From Aequorivita soesokkakensis (GTDB lineage Bacteria > Bacteroidota > Bacteroidia > Flavobacteriales > Flavobacteriaceae), in assembly GCF_001641085.1 (NCBI RefSeq), contig NZ_LXIE01000031.1, positions 1 to 64,000 of the forward strand: a DNA stretch of 64,000 nucleotides, read 5' to 3'. The position numbers were made by a program, and so were the translations under genes. Under the pieces are notes generated by a model, which made no database searches, had not been told where the DNA came from, and was given only the letters and a program-made list of their open reading frames with translations. Shown piece by piece: positions 25,901 through 33,911 of the stretch (position 1 is the stretch's first letter; every line of letters begins with the position of its first letter).

Positions 25901-26231
25901 TTGCCTCAACAATAAAATGAGACGAGGCTTTTTTTGTTATTTCTTCCGTAAGGGTTTCGGCTTTTTTAAGCGCCAGTTTTTTATCGCCCTTGTTTAATTT
26001 AAAACTGCCTTCAAATTGTATGTAATTATAAAGGCTGTCGAATATTTTCTCGGAGCGATAATAAGCGAGGTTTTTTGAAACTTCGGCACGGGCCTTTGCC
26101 AAAGAATCCTGTTCAATCAAGGTTTGGATTTCCTTTACGGAAGTAATTTTCTGTTGGGCATATCCAACGGAAATTGTGAGCACAAAAAAGAATTGAAATA
26201 GAAAGGAAAGTCTCCGGTTTTTAAATACCAT
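22983..26231 (-). CDS. TPR-CHAT protease-like protein, periplasmic, membrane-anchored
   Basis: A 1082-residue protein: signal peptide (1-25, ending SVGYAQ), a long series of TPR helices (about 30-600, for example FALQNKEQNNTDIASLEYRL and YKMANKHYQKALRLLKKTG), a linker, and a C-terminal CHAT domain. The caspase-like dyad is present: His904 in HIGTHAESN and Cys954 in LTACETGKP, followed by GMISLAHAFNYAGSESILTS. A final hydrophobic helix WWWYVLAGIVGIAIVILII precedes a short positive tail, so the domains should face the periplasm. CHAT proteases are known from separase and from TPR-CHAT partners of type III-E CRISPR; substrate here unknown. No partner gene except the lipoprotein upstream. Confidence 0.93.
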   Translation of the reverse strand: MVFKNRRLSFLFQFFFVLTISVGYAQQKITSVKEIQTLIEQDSLAKARAEVSKNLAYYRSEKIFDSLYNYIQFEGSFKLNKGDKKLALKKAETLTEEITKKASSHFIVEAITELGWIYDDAGEHQKAYNLLETAFPFALQNKEQNNTDIASLEYRLGYYASKMGDYKMANKHYQKALRLLKKTGKNDYVFYNQVYNALGGMMWQEAKLDSTKYYFQEAVKVLEKTDTTDIMNRYYRPSLVKMNLAILWNSLGKNQEAIAISEEALAGFQQYINRSTDEARTNKAKNHQCVVIDNMATFYNTLGEYSRSQELIEYSFEQKKKLFEKNDINIIISNIILAEAKTASRDFEGAAKNADEALELLKTSPGSDLYWEAAALSTRATIYEFMGDVENAAKFYENAENVYRKSMGTSYTKDFLDNILEYSLFAAKNQKKEKAISLAKETYNFTHNGDFKNTLQEFYHTINLAQVNYLLKNYEEAEKYSNEALKFNVLKDEKISATDSILSQYRKPQALLINAKSKYYLSENKNPFFLKELLQQVEEGISILDQRKKVVTNHEDVTLLITENEGLLNFAEKIRLELYRITKDEVFLDKLIALHESSIYSRIRSRLNLRDNVAFQHIPKEVVSRENQLKAKMVSSLNDSENNSIKTYFDATDNWEKFLDSLKQNFPKYYKMRYATLEEPLNDLQQKIPENTTVVRYIFIDENLYVFVASASLKKMIKLNYDNVKNHIPKLKNDEFSVEKMRPLLYELYRALWFPLEKYVHTQKVVIIPDRELFNLSFETLTPKPMRSFQELATNSLLANYDISYNFSLLLYKDKGKVADYSSEFIAFAPGFNTKMKEKYKLAVKDSVKLDKTYLMLLPQPFSEDLVKQYAKIFDGNYFINENASKDLFINQAKEHKIIHIGTHAESNNISPELSRLIFAKKTDGKENYDENSLYSYDIYNIDLSSNLAILTACETGKPTYQAGEGMISLAHAFNYAGSESILTSLWEIDEESSAKIVQLFYDNLSKGMPKDKALRKAKLDYIATAEGRTAAPQYWAGLVLMGDTSPIELNTGVAWWWYVLAGIVGIAIVILIIQNKKRTAA

Positions 26232-26339
26232 AATTTTAAAACTCAGTAATTAAATTAGTTTCCGGGGATAGTGCTAAGAAAGATACAAATTATTTTGTTC
26301 AAAATATTCGCACTCCGGAAAGTTTCAGTTTACTGAAAA

Positions 26340-27482
26340 TTATTGCTCCTCTCCATATTCCGTCCAGGTTTGGTTATTTATGTTTTGATCTAAATTTGGA
26401 TCGTAAAGTGAATTATCACTTTTTATATATTCGCCTTGGTCGTTCATCCAGTATTGTTTTGAGCCAGCTTCCACTTTATAGGTTTGCCCTGTATTTGGGT
26501 CGCTCACGTTGGTATTTCCATTTACATAATCTATAAATTGCTCTTGATTTCTGTCGCCAGCAGCTTGGTTTGCACGCCAACTATTCATATTTTGATCCAT
26601 TGCAGTCATTCTTTCATTGAAACGTGCTGTATTTTGATCGCCAAAAGATTTTATGTTGGCCATTCGTTGTTGGTGTCCTGCATTGCTCTGCTGGGCAATT
26701 TGCATATCTTTTTGGTTAACGGCCTGAAGCCATTGAGGGTTTATCTGTTGGTTTAAAAGCCCGTTGATGTATTGTGTTTTGGCTTGCTCAAAGGCACTTT
26801 CGGAAGCTTCCAAAACGGAATATGTTATGCCCCAATAACCTCCATACTGATCATAAGAAACAAAATGGTGAAGAATGGTTAAAAACGAAGTGCCATCGGG
26901 ATCGCGCCATTCCAAACCCATAACATTGAAAGTTTTTTGTGAAGGCATGCTTTTGTAGAGTTGGTCATCAAATTGTTTGTCCCAAACGGCAAATTGAGGC
27001 ATTGGGTATTTGCGCACTAATTTTCGGTTTATTTTGTTGGCATATTCCATAAAACCTTCATTGATTACTTGTTCGATCGATTTTGGAAATTGAACTTGCA
27101 TGCCGCTTTGTTGATACATTTGGTTCATCTGTGGATCGTTGGAAAACATAAAACTGCCACCGCGCTCTCCGTGGATTTTTATATCATTAGGGCCTGTGTA
27201 AAGATACTGACCGCCGTTTTGTTTCTGCCAAGACGCAGGAAATGGAATGCGGGACATCACTATTCCATTGCGGGAATCTATGGTGTTGAAATATTTTATC
27301 GTTGTATTCATTGCCATCTCGTTATGTTCGTTTTGGGAATTTACTGTTTCATTTCCTTCATAGTAATTATCATTTAAATTTTCACCTTCACCAAAATTTG
27401 GTTGTTCCCTATTGCCGTTGAAGCAAGATGTGAAAAGTGTGGAAAATAAAACTAAAGTGAAAAGGGAGGCTAAAGATTTCAT
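26340..27482 (-). CDS. Lipoprotein of unknown function
   Basis: A 380-residue protein with a lipobox LFTSC (cysteine about residue 20) and an asparagine/glutamate-rich start. A folded domain follows (about 55-240: VMSRIPFPASWQKQNGGQYL, VMGLEWRDPDGTSFLTILHH, YGGYWGITYSVLEASE), then a glutamine/asparagine-rich helical stretch (NAGHQQRMANIKSFGDQNTA) and a C-terminal GNTNVSDPNTGQTYKVEAG segment. I do not recognise a named family. It lies 108 bases upstream of the CHAT gene in the same direction and may be its functional partner. Confidence 0.8.
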   Translation of the reverse strand: MKSLASLFTLVLFSTLFTSCFNGNREQPNFGEGENLNDNYYEGNETVNSQNEHNEMAMNTTIKYFNTIDSRNGIVMSRIPFPASWQKQNGGQYLYTGPNDIKIHGERGGSFMFSNDPQMNQMYQQSGMQVQFPKSIEQVINEGFMEYANKINRKLVRKYPMPQFAVWDKQFDDQLYKSMPSQKTFNVMGLEWRDPDGTSFLTILHHFVSYDQYGGYWGITYSVLEASESAFEQAKTQYINGLLNQQINPQWLQAVNQKDMQIAQQSNAGHQQRMANIKSFGDQNTARFNERMTAMDQNMNSWRANQAAGDRNQEQFIDYVNGNTNVSDPNTGQTYKVEAGSKQYWMNDQGEYIKSDNSLYDPNLDQNINNQTWTEYGEEQ

Positions 27483-27634
27483 GGTTTGGTATTTTTTGAT
27501 TTAATACCCCTACATCGAAAAGTCGCTTAAAATGTCATCAAGAAAAAGAATACAAAGCTTAAATACAGCTTGTTAAAAACTTTTCGGATGGTTTTATTTA
27601 TAAATCTTTCTAAAGATATAATTGTTAAAATGGT

Positions 27635-27642
27635 TATCTTTG
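27635..27642 (+). promoter_or_regulatory. -7 element TATCTTTG before the GHMP kinase
   Basis: Matches TAnnTTTG, about 60 bases before the chosen start at 27703. The upstream gene is divergent, so a promoter is expected in this spacer. A clear -33 TTG at the usual distance is not seen. Confidence 0.45.
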
Positions 27643-27702
27643 CGGCAGATTTCAGTTTTAAAAATAAAAAACTGTATTTTTATAGTTACAATCACACAAC
27701 CT

Positions 27703-28641
27703 ATGCGAGGCCCCCTTTTTTACTCAAAAATTTTACTTTTCGGTGAATACGGAATTATTAAGGATTCAAAAGGACTTTCCATCCCCTATAATTTTTACAA
27801 TGGGGCGCTGAAAATAGATAAGCACCACACCGTTTCTACCCACAAATCAAACGCGAGTTTAAAACGCTTTGCTGAATATTTGGAAACGCTTCAAAAGGAA
27901 AATCCAAAATTGGTTTCCTTTGATATGAATGCGTTAAAAAAAGATGTGGAAAACGGATTGTATTTTGACAGCAGCATTCCGCAAGGTTATGGCGTTGGCA
28001 GTAGCGGCGCTTTGGTTGCGGCTATTTACGATAAATATGCCAATAATAAAATTACCGTTCTTGAAAACCTTACCCGTGAAAAATTGCTTAGCCTAAAAGC
28101 TATCTTTGCGGAAATGGAGTCTTTTTTCCACGGAAAATCTTCGGGATTGGACCCGTTGAACAGTTATTTGAGCCTTCCCATTTTGATCAATTCCAAAGAC
28201 AATATTGAACCAGCCGGCATTCCTTCCCAAATTGAAAACGGAAAAGGCGCCGTGTTTTTATTGGACAGTGGAAGTACTGGCGAAACTGCGCCGATGGTTC
28301 AGATTTTTATGGAAAATATGAAGCAGGAAGGTTTTCGGAATATGCTGAAAGACCAATTCGTGAAACATACCGATGCCTGTGTGGAGGATTTTCTACAGGG
28401 CGATATAAAATCACTTTTCGGAAATATTAAACAACTTTCAAAAGTTGTTTTGGATAATTTTAAACCAATGATTCCTGCCCAGTTCCATAAACTTTGGAAA
28501 AAGGGAATTGACAGCAATGCGTATTATCTAAAGCTTTGCGGTTCAGGTGGTGGTGGCTATATGTTGGGATTTACCGAAGATATTGACAAAGCCCGTAAAG
28601 CCTTAAAAGATTATAAACTGGAAGTGGTTTATACTTTTTAG
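27703..28641 (+). CDS. Mevalonate kinase-type GHMP kinase
   Basis: About 312 residues beginning MRGPLFYSKILLFGEYGIIK, the usual GHMP N-terminus; the frame is open 81 bases further up but that part lacks similarity. The phosphate-binding loop is IPQGYGVGSSGALVAAIYDKY-like (residues about 85-105), with SSGLDPLNSYLSLP in the middle and the C-terminal LKLCGSGGGGYMLGF motif. It probably phosphorylates mevalonate; phosphomevalonate kinase activity is the alternative. It precedes the UbiA-type gene by 50 bases and shares the pathway with mvaD. Confidence 0.88.
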   Translation: MRGPLFYSKILLFGEYGIIKDSKGLSIPYNFYNGALKIDKHHTVSTHKSNASLKRFAEYLETLQKENPKLVSFDMNALKKDVENGLYFDSSIPQGYGVGSSGALVAAIYDKYANNKITVLENLTREKLLSLKAIFAEMESFFHGKSSGLDPLNSYLSLPILINSKDNIEPAGIPSQIENGKGAVFLLDSGSTGETAPMVQIFMENMKQEGFRNMLKDQFVKHTDACVEDFLQGDIKSLFGNIKQLSKVVLDNFKPMIPAQFHKLWKKGIDSNAYYLKLCGSGGGGYMLGFTEDIDKARKALKDYKLEVVYTF

Positions 28642-28691
28642 GAATGATTTTCTCTGAAGTTTCTTTCAGATTTCTTCAATTTTAAAATTTT

Positions 28692-29603
28692 ATGCTGAAC
28701 CGAAAACAAAAACTCTTCCTCCTAAAGTTTTTCAGCCTGTTTTCAGTAGTTCGCGGCTATAATATACTCATTATTGTAATTGCCCAATACCTTACCAGTA
28801 TTTACATTTTGGCTCCAGGTTTACCCGTACGTCAGGTTCTGTTTGATGTGAATTTATTGATGTTGGTGCTCGCTTCATCTTCCGCCATAGCCAGCGGCTA
28901 TATCATTAACAGTTTTTACGACAGTGAAAAGGATTTGATAAACCGGCCCCGCAAAACCATGCTGGACAAACTGGTAAGCCAGCGCACAAAGCTTTCGGCC
29001 TATTTTGTGCTCAATTTTTTGTCTGTCATTTTCGCAAGTTATGTTTCGTTTAGAGCGGTGTTATTTTTCTCCATTTATATATTTTTCCTATGGTTTTATT
29101 CCCACAAGTTGAAAAAGTATCCTTTTATTGGGAATATAACGGCGGCCGTTCTCGCGGTTGTTCCATTTTTTGCAATTTTTGTGCATTATGCAAATTTCGA
29201 TATCGTGATTTTTGTACACGCTACATTTCTTTTCTTGCTGATTTCTATGCGCGAATTGGTAAAGGATCTCGAAAATATTAAAGGCGATTTAACACACGGA
29301 TACAATACCATTCCGGTGGTTTATGGTGAAAAAACCTCAAAAAGAATGCTTACAATTTTGAGTGTTTTAACGCTTGCGCCAATTATTTTGCTTATCACAA
29401 AATTTAAGGAAGAAATAGGTTATATGGACTATTATTTTTACGCAAGTATTCTGGGATTGGCTGTGTTTCTTGCAGTTCTTTGGTATTCAAAAAACAAAAT
29501 CCATTATATGGTTTTGCACAATATTTTGAAGTTTGCCATCGTCATTGGCGTTTTCAGCATTGTGCTAATTCACGTGAATTTATTGCTTCACCGATTTTTT
29601 TGA
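28692..29603 (+). CDS. UbiA-family prenyltransferase (GGGP geranylgeranyltransferase-like)
   Basis: A 303-residue membrane enzyme with about eight hydrophobic helices. The two Mg-diphosphate-binding motifs are NSFYDSEKDLINRPRKT (residues about 76-92) and RELVKDLENIKGDLTHGY (about 182-199). Homologs in Bacteroidota are annotated geranylgeranylglycerol-phosphate geranylgeranyltransferase, an enzyme known from archaeal lipid synthesis. It sits directly behind the mevalonate kinase-type gene, which fits use of isoprenoid diphosphates. The exact acceptor (glycerol phosphate or a quinone precursor) cannot be told from sequence. Confidence 0.87.
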   Translation: MLNRKQKLFLLKFFSLFSVVRGYNILIIVIAQYLTSIYILAPGLPVRQVLFDVNLLMLVLASSSAIASGYIINSFYDSEKDLINRPRKTMLDKLVSQRTKLSAYFVLNFLSVIFASYVSFRAVLFFSIYIFFLWFYSHKLKKYPFIGNITAAVLAVVPFFAIFVHYANFDIVIFVHATFLFLLISMRELVKDLENIKGDLTHGYNTIPVVYGEKTSKRMLTILSVLTLAPIILLITKFKEEIGYMDYYFYASILGLAVFLAVLWYSKNKIHYMVLHNILKFAIVIGVFSIVLIHVNLLLHRFF

Positions 29604-29662
29604 AAAGACAAAAGATAAAAGACAGATAAATTTTCATTAATTTTCTCACTTCTCACTTCTCA
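29603..29662. repeat. Two heptamer arrays between UbiA and TrmH-like genes
   Basis: AAAAGAC, AAAAGAT, AAAAGAC, AGATAAA (29603-29630) directly follow the UbiA stop. Then TTCTCAC occurs three times (29643-29662) and forms the last codons and stop codon of the minus-strand TrmH-like gene (its C-terminus KLRSEK). Confidence 0.85.
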
Positions 29663-30188
29663 ACTTAACAAACAAATCCCAAACCACAACGCCCACACTT
29701 ACCGAAATGTTCAACGAATGTTTCGTGCCAAACTGTGGAATTTCAATCACCGCATCACTCGCGGTAACCACTTTTTGCTGCACACCTTTAACTTCGTTAC
29801 CAAAAACAATTGCATAAGTCAATTCCTTTTGTACCGAAAAATCGTTGAGGTTTACGGCAAGTTCAGCTTGTTCTATGGAAGCTACAAATACACCTTCATT
29901 TTGCAATTTCGAAACCACTTCCATTACATTTTCAGCATATTCCCACTCCACGCTGTCCTGTGCGCCGAGGGCTGTTTTTTGAATATCCTTGTGCGGCGGT
30001 TTTGCAGTAATGCCGCAGAGGTAGATTTTTTTCACCAAAAAAGCATCCGCAGTGCGAAAAACGGAGCCTATATTATTTAAACTTCTAATATTATCGAGAA
30101 TAATAATAAGCGGTGTTTTTTCCGAAGCTTTATATTCTTCAGCATTGATGCGATCAAGTTCGCTGTTTTTTAGTTTTCGGTTTTTCAT
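29646..30188 (-). CDS. SpoU/TrmH-family RNA 2'-O-methyltransferase
   Basis: A 180-residue protein with all three SPOUT motifs: LNNIGSVFRTADAFLVKKIY, AIVFGNEVKGVQQKV and EIPQFGTKHSLNISVSVGVVV, which make the trefoil-knot SAM site. The N-terminal part is short, as in TrmL/TrmH-like members. It probably methylates a ribose in tRNA or rRNA. The last codons are made of heptamer repeat. Gene is convergent with the UbiA-type gene. Confidence 0.92.
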   Translation of the reverse strand: MKNRKLKNSELDRINAEEYKASEKTPLIIILDNIRSLNNIGSVFRTADAFLVKKIYLCGITAKPPHKDIQKTALGAQDSVEWEYAENVMEVVSKLQNEGVFVASIEQAELAVNLNDFSVQKELTYAIVFGNEVKGVQQKVVTASDAVIEIPQFGTKHSLNISVSVGVVVWDLFVKLRSEK

Positions 30189-30199
30189 AGGGGGGCAAA

Positions 30200-30280
30200 G
30201 TTAATCGTTAAAGGTTAAAAGTTATTGGGTTATTGAGTTATTTCTCTGTGAAACTCTGTGTTTCTCTATGCAACTCTGCG
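30200..30280. repeat. Stacked 7-, 8- and 10-bp tandem repeats
   Basis: Three arrays in sequence: GTTAATC, GTTAAAG, GTTAAAA (7 bp, 30200-30220); GTTATTGG, GTTATTGA, GTTATTTC (8 bp, 30221-30244); and four 10 bp units with the CTCTGTG core (30241-30280). The 8-bp array is the reverse complement of one at 36646. Confidence 0.85.
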
Positions 30281-30398
30281 TAATAATTATTTTTAAATTG
30301 TTGATAAAACAGCATAATTCACAAAAGCTTCATTTCGAATAAAAAAGCATTTTCGCTACATTTATCAATTGATAAATAATAAGAATAGAAAATAAAAA

Positions 30399-33014
30399 AT
30401 GGCGACGAAGGAAACCCCGTTGATGAAGCAGTACAATACCATTAAAGCAAAGTATCCCGATGCATTGTTACTGTTTCGCGTGGGCGATTTTTACGAAACT
30501 TTTGGGGAAGATGCCGTGCGAGCCGCAGGAATTTTGAATATTACATTAACCGCTCGAAATAACGGCGGTGATAACGTTGAACTTGCTGGTTTTCCGCATC
30601 ATTCCTTGAATACGTATTTGCCAAAACTGGTAATGGCAGGTTGTAGGGTTGCTATTTGCGACCAACTGGAAGATCCAAAAATGACCAAAACCATCGTAAA
30701 ACGTGGCGTTACCGAATTGGTTACCCCAGGCGTTGCCTTTAATGATGATATCTTAAAATCCAAATCGAATAACTTTTTGGCTGCTGTTCATTTTGGCACG
30801 AAGAATTTGGGCGTCTCTTTTTTGGATGTTTCCACGGGCGAATTTTTGGTTTCCGAAGGTTCTGCAGAATATGTTGACAAATTGCTTCAGAATTTCAATC
30901 CTTCGGAAGTGCTTTTTTCAAAACAAAAACGAAAGCTTTTTTCTGAAACTTTCGATTCTAATTATCACGTTTTTCATCTGGAAGATTGGATTTTCCAAAG
31001 CGATTATTCTTTTGAAACGCTCACGAAGCATTTTGATGTAAAAAATTTGAAAGGTTTTGGCGTAGACCATTTGGAAGACGGCATTATCGCCGCCGGCGCC
31101 GCGCTTCATTATTTAACCGAAACGCGCCACACAAAATTGCAGCATATTTCACGCTTATCGCGAATTGCCGAAGATGAATATGTTTGGATGGACCGCTTTA
31201 CCATTCGCAATTTGGAACTGTACCATTCCAATCAGCAAAATGCGGTGACGCTTTTGGATGTGATTGATAAAACAATTTCGCCCATGGGCGGGCGGCTTTT
31301 AAAACGGTGGATGGCACTTCCGCTTAAAAATGCTGAAAAGATAAACCGCAGACACGAAGTGGTGAGTTTTCTGTTGGACAACCCGATTACTTTAGAAAAA
31401 ACCCAACAATACACGAAACGCATCGGCGATTTGGAGCGACTCATTTCAAAAGTCGCAACCGGAAAAGTGAACCCGCGAGAGGTTATCCAACTTAAAAATT
31501 CTTTGGAAGCGGTTGTTCCCATAAAAGCGTTGGCGCTGAATTCCAAAAATGAATCGCTGAAAATTATCGGCGAACAATTGCACGATTGCGAATTACTTCG
31601 GAATAAAATAAAGGAAACGCTTTTTGAGGAAGCGCCCGTAAATATTTTGAAGGGAAATTCCATCGCCGAAGGTTTTTCTAAAACGCTGGATGAATTGCGA
31701 AATATTTCAGCAAACGGAAAGGAATATTTGGATGAAATGCTTGAACGCGAAACAAAGCGCACTGGAATTTCTTCACTTAAAATAGCTTCTAACAATGTTT
31801 TTGGATATTATATTGAAGTCAGAAATACCCACAAGGACAAGGTTCCGCAGGAATGGATTCGCAAGCAAACACTTGTAAGCGCTGAAAGATATATAACAGA
31901 AGAACTGAAAGAATACGAAACCAAAATACTTGGCGCCGAAGAAAAAATTCTCGCTTTGGAGCAAGAGATTTTTTCAAAATTAGTGGATTGGATGCTTCAG
32001 TTTATTGCTTCAGTTCAACAAAATGCGGCTTTGATTGCGCAAATGGATTGTCTTTGTTCTTTCGCAACGCAAGCGAAAGAAGCAAATTACACTCGTCCGC
32101 TTTTAGACGAAACTTTTGATTTGGATATAAAAGAAGGCCGCCATCCAGTAATCGAAAAACAACTTCCGCCCGACGCACCTTATATTGCGAACGATGTTTT
32201 TCTCGATCGTGAAAACCAGCAAATTATTATGATTACCGGGCCAAACATGAGCGGTAAATCGGCCATTCTTCGGCAGACTGCCTTGATTGTTTTGTTAGCG
32301 CAGATGGGCAGCTTTGTTCCTGCTTCGGAAGTGCGAATGGGTTGTGTGGATAAAATTTTCACACGCGTTGGTGCAAGTGATAATATTTCGATGGGCGAAT
32401 CAACTTTTATGGTTGAAATGAACGAAACCGCGAGTATACTAAACAATCTTTCGGATCGTAGTTTGATTCTTTTAGATGAAATTGGCCGTGGTACTAGTAC
32501 TTATGACGGTATTTCAATCGCTTGGGCAATCAGTGAATATTTACACGAACATCCTTCAAAAGGGAAAACGCTTTTTGCCACCCATTATCACGAATTGAAT
32601 GAAATGACGGAAACTTTTCCGCGGATAAAAAACTATAATGTTTCTGTAAAGGAATTAAAAGATAATGTGCTTTTCCTCAGAAAATTGGTCCCGGGCGGAA
32701 GCCACCACAGTTTCGGAATTCATGTTGCAAAAATGGCAGGAATGCCGCAAGCTGTATTACAAAGAGCGAATAAAATATTGAAAAGACTCGAAAAAAGTCA
32801 CGCTTCCGAAGAATTGACTGAAGAAATGAAAGCGGTTTCCAAAGAAGAAATGCAATTGAGCTTTTTTAAACTGGACGATCCATTGCTGGAAGAACTTCGG
32901 GAGGAGATATTAGAGATTGACATTGACACACTTACACCCGTAGAGGCATTGATGAAACTGAACGAGATTCGGCGAATGTTACAACGGAATGCATCAGTGA
33001 AGTTTAAAAAGTAA
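30399..33014 (+). CDS. mutS: DNA mismatch repair protein MutS
   Basis: An 871-residue canonical MutS. It recognises mismatches and small loops after replication and signals to MutL. The mismatch-intercalating Phe-x-Glu motif is in [14 protein letters not shown] near residue 33; the ATPase has Walker [14 protein letters not shown] and Walker [16 protein letters not shown], with the helix-turn-helix dimerisation part [15 protein letters not shown]. The C-terminal tail is short. The separate MutS relative at 8622 lacks the first domain. Transcription probably starts in the 210-base spacer that contains the repeats at 30200. Confidence 0.98.
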   Translation: MATKETPLMKQYNTIKAKYPDALLLFRVGDFYETFGEDAVRAAGILNITLTARNNGGDNVELAGFPHHSLNTYLPKLVMAGCRVAICDQLEDPKMTKTIVKRGVTELVTPGVAFNDDILKSKSNNFLAAVHFGTKNLGVSFLDVSTGEFLVSEGSAEYVDKLLQNFNPSEVLFSKQKRKLFSETFDSNYHVFHLEDWIFQSDYSFETLTKHFDVKNLKGFGVDHLEDGIIAAGAALHYLTETRHTKLQHISRLSRIAEDEYVWMDRFTIRNLELYHSNQQNAVTLLDVIDKTISPMGGRLLKRWMALPLKNAEKINRRHEVVSFLLDNPITLEKTQQYTKRIGDLERLISKVATGKVNPREVIQLKNSLEAVVPIKALALNSKNESLKIIGEQLHDCELLRNKIKETLFEEAPVNILKGNSIAEGFSKTLDELRNISANGKEYLDEMLERETKRTGISSLKIASNNVFGYYIEVRNTHKDKVPQEWIRKQTLVSAERYITEELKEYETKILGAEEKILALEQEIFSKLVDWMLQFIASVQQNAALIAQMDCLCSFATQAKEANYTRPLLDETFDLDIKEGRHPVIEKQLPPDAPYIANDVFLDRENQQIIMITGPNMSGKSAILRQTALIVLLAQMGSFVPASEVRMGCVDKIFTRVGASDNISMGESTFMVEMNETASILNNLSDRSLILLDEIGRGTSTYDGISIAWAISEYLHEHPSKGKTLFATHYHELNEMTETFPRIKNYNVSVKELKDNVLFLRKLVPGGSHHSFGIHVAKMAGMPQAVLQRANKILKRLEKSHASEELTEEMKAVSKEEMQLSFFKLDDPLLEELREEILEIDIDTLTPVEALMKLNEIRRMLQRNASVKFKK

Positions 33015-33042
33015 AATATGTGAATAATTTATCTAAAAAGAC

Positions 33043-33072
33043 TTTGCTTTTGAAGTAAAATTTTTAAATTTG
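33043..33072 (+). promoter_or_regulatory. Promoter of tRNA-Gly
   Basis: TTTG at 33043, 18 bases, then TAAATTTG at 33065, an excellent fit to the flavobacterial TTTG/TAnnTTTG consensus. A start near 33080 would give a short leader before the tRNA at 33113. Confidence 0.75.
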
Positions 33073-33112
33073 CTCCCGCTTTCAATAGGAAGCCACGTTC
33101 ATTAAATTTTTT

Positions 33113-33185
33113 GCGAAAATAGCTCAGTTGGTAGAGCGCCACCTTGCCAAGGTGGAGGTCGCGGGTTCGAATCCCGTTTTTCGCT
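33113..33185 (+). tRNA. tRNA-Gly (GCC)
   Basis: A 73-nt cloverleaf: acceptor GCGAAAA with TTTTCGC, D arm AGCTCAGTTGGTAGAGC, anticodon stem-loop CACCTTGCCAAGGTG with anticodon GCC, T arm GCGGGTTCGAATCCCGT. The CCA end is not encoded. Followed by its own terminator. Confidence 0.97.
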
Positions 33186-33192
33186 CAACCTT

Positions 33193-33220
33193 AAATGCCG
33201 ATGCAATTCGGCATTTTTTG
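33193..33220 (+). terminator. Terminator of tRNA-Gly
   Basis: AAATGCCGA / TCGGCATTT stem with a 6-base loop followed by T6, eight bases after the tRNA. Confidence 0.88.
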
Positions 33221-33284
33221 TTAAGTCCAGATTGTAATAGACAATCTTACCAAAGTTTCTTTAAGAGACTGAAGTATAGCCTGC

Positions 33285-33302
33285 ATTGAGCGCAGTCGAA
33301 AT
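33285..33302. repeat. Dispersed TGAGCGCAGTCGAA repeat before tRNA-Leu
   Basis: ATTGAGCGCAGTCGAAAT, 17 of 18 bases identical to the copy at 36761 and sharing the core with the copy inside hemW (6214). It abuts the first base of tRNA-Leu. Confidence 0.85.
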
Positions 33303-33386
33303 GCTCGAGTGGTGGAATTGGTAGACACGCCGGACTTAAAATCCTGTGACCATCTGGTCGTGCGGGTTCAAGTCCCGCCTCGAGTA
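33303..33386 (+). tRNA. tRNA-Leu (TAA)
   Basis: An 84-nt class II tRNA: acceptor GCTCGAG with CTCGAGT (G-U first pair), anticodon loop CTTAAAA with anticodon TAA, a long variable arm around TGACCATCTGGTCG and T arm GCGGGTTCAAGTCCCGC. CCA not encoded. A terminator follows at once. Confidence 0.96.
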
Positions 33387-33389
33387 CAA

Positions 33390-33424
33390 AAACCTCTTTG
33401 TTTTTAAAGCAAAGAGGTTTTTTA
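33390..33424 (+). terminator. Terminator of tRNA-Leu
   Basis: AAACCTCTTTG / CAAAGAGGTTT stem with a 9-base loop followed by a T run, starting four bases after the tRNA. Confidence 0.9.
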
Positions 33425-33435
33425 TTGTTATAACG

Positions 33436-33468
33436 CATAAAAAAACCCTCTCAAAATTGAAAGGGTTT
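33436..33468 (-). terminator. Terminator of the small lipoprotein gene at 33493
   Basis: On the minus strand AAACCCT / AGGGTTT pair around a 12-base loop followed by T7, 25 bases after the lipoprotein stop codon. Confidence 0.85.
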
Positions 33469-33492
33469 CTGTTTCTTTAGCAAAGAATTTGC

Positions 33493-33753
33493 TTATTGAC
33501 CGTCAGTAGCGTCTTTTACAGCTTCTTTAGTGTCGTCAGCAGCTTGCTCAACAGCATCGCCAGCATCTTTCATAGCATCTTCAGTAGCTTCAGCAGCATT
33601 GTCAACAGCTTCTTCAGCATTGTCCATTGCGTTTTCAGCGTCAGTTTGCATAGATTCAGCAGTTTCTTCAGCGTTTTCTTTTGTAGTCTCTCTACAAGAG
33701 TATACAGAAGCAACTAATGCAAGAGCGGCAAGTGATAAAAAGATTTTTTTCAT
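33493..33753 (-). CDS. Small alanine-rich lipoprotein
   Basis: An 86-residue protein with lipobox SVYSC (cysteine about residue 20, followed by RETTKEN). The rest is an acidic amphipathic helix made of imperfect 11-residue repeats (AENAMDNAEEAVDNAAEATE), like apolipoprotein or YtxH-type stress helices. Probably anchored to a membrane facing the periplasm. It shares the SCRE/D-x-K/T start with two other tiny lipoproteins nearby (34732, 35000). Divergent from the S24 repressor gene; regulation by that repressor is possible but untested. Confidence 0.88.
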   Translation of the reverse strand: MKKIFLSLAALALVASVYSCRETTKENAEETAESMQTDAENAMDNAEEAVDNAAEATEDAMKDAGDAVEQAADDTKEAVKDATDGQ

Positions 33754-33783
33754 TGTTGAAATAGATTAGTGATTAATAGTGTG

Positions 33784-33791
33784 CAAAAGTA
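33784..33791 (-). promoter_or_regulatory. -7 element of the lipoprotein gene at 33493
   Basis: TACTTTTG on the minus strand, about 30 bases upstream of the start codon, fits TAnnTTTG. The -33 position lacks a clear TTG. Confidence 0.5.
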
Positions 33792-33856
33792 ATTAAAATT
33801 TTGACAGTGTATCTTTTATGGACTTATTTTTTTAAATTTTATTGATATTTTTTTCA

Positions 33857-33889
33857 GGAAATTTTCCGAATATATTTTGGAATATTTCC
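33857..33889 (+). promoter_or_regulatory. Tandem operator-like dyads before the S24 repressor gene
   Basis: Two 11-bp dyads, GGAAA-T-TTTCC (33857-33867, perfect) and GGAAT-A-TTTCC (33879-33889, one mismatch, extendable to TTGG...CCAA), start exactly 22 bp apart, about two helical turns. The second lies over the -33 box and spacer of the promoter at 33875. This is the layout expected for cooperative binding of an autorepressor. Confidence 0.7.
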
Positions 33890-33906
33890 AATATATGTTA
33901 TTTTTG
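33875..33906 (+). promoter_or_regulatory. Promoter of the S24 repressor gene, probably leaderless
   Basis: TTTTG at 33875-33879, 19 bases, then TATTTTTG at 33899-33906, a full match to the flavobacterial consensus. The expected start of transcription falls on or next to the ATG at 33912, so the mRNA would have little or no leader. Confidence 0.72.
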
Positions 33907-33911
33907 GAAGT

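Noticed and set aside
33247-33438. Minus-strand frame of 63 codons with GLEPARPDGHRILSPACLP
   Set aside because: It is the antisense of tRNA-Leu; this peptide is a well-known false gene overlapping tRNA genes.
33496-33769. Plus-strand serine/alanine-rich frames opposite the lipoprotein gene
   Set aside because: They are mirror images of the alanine/glutamate-rich repeats, not independent genes.
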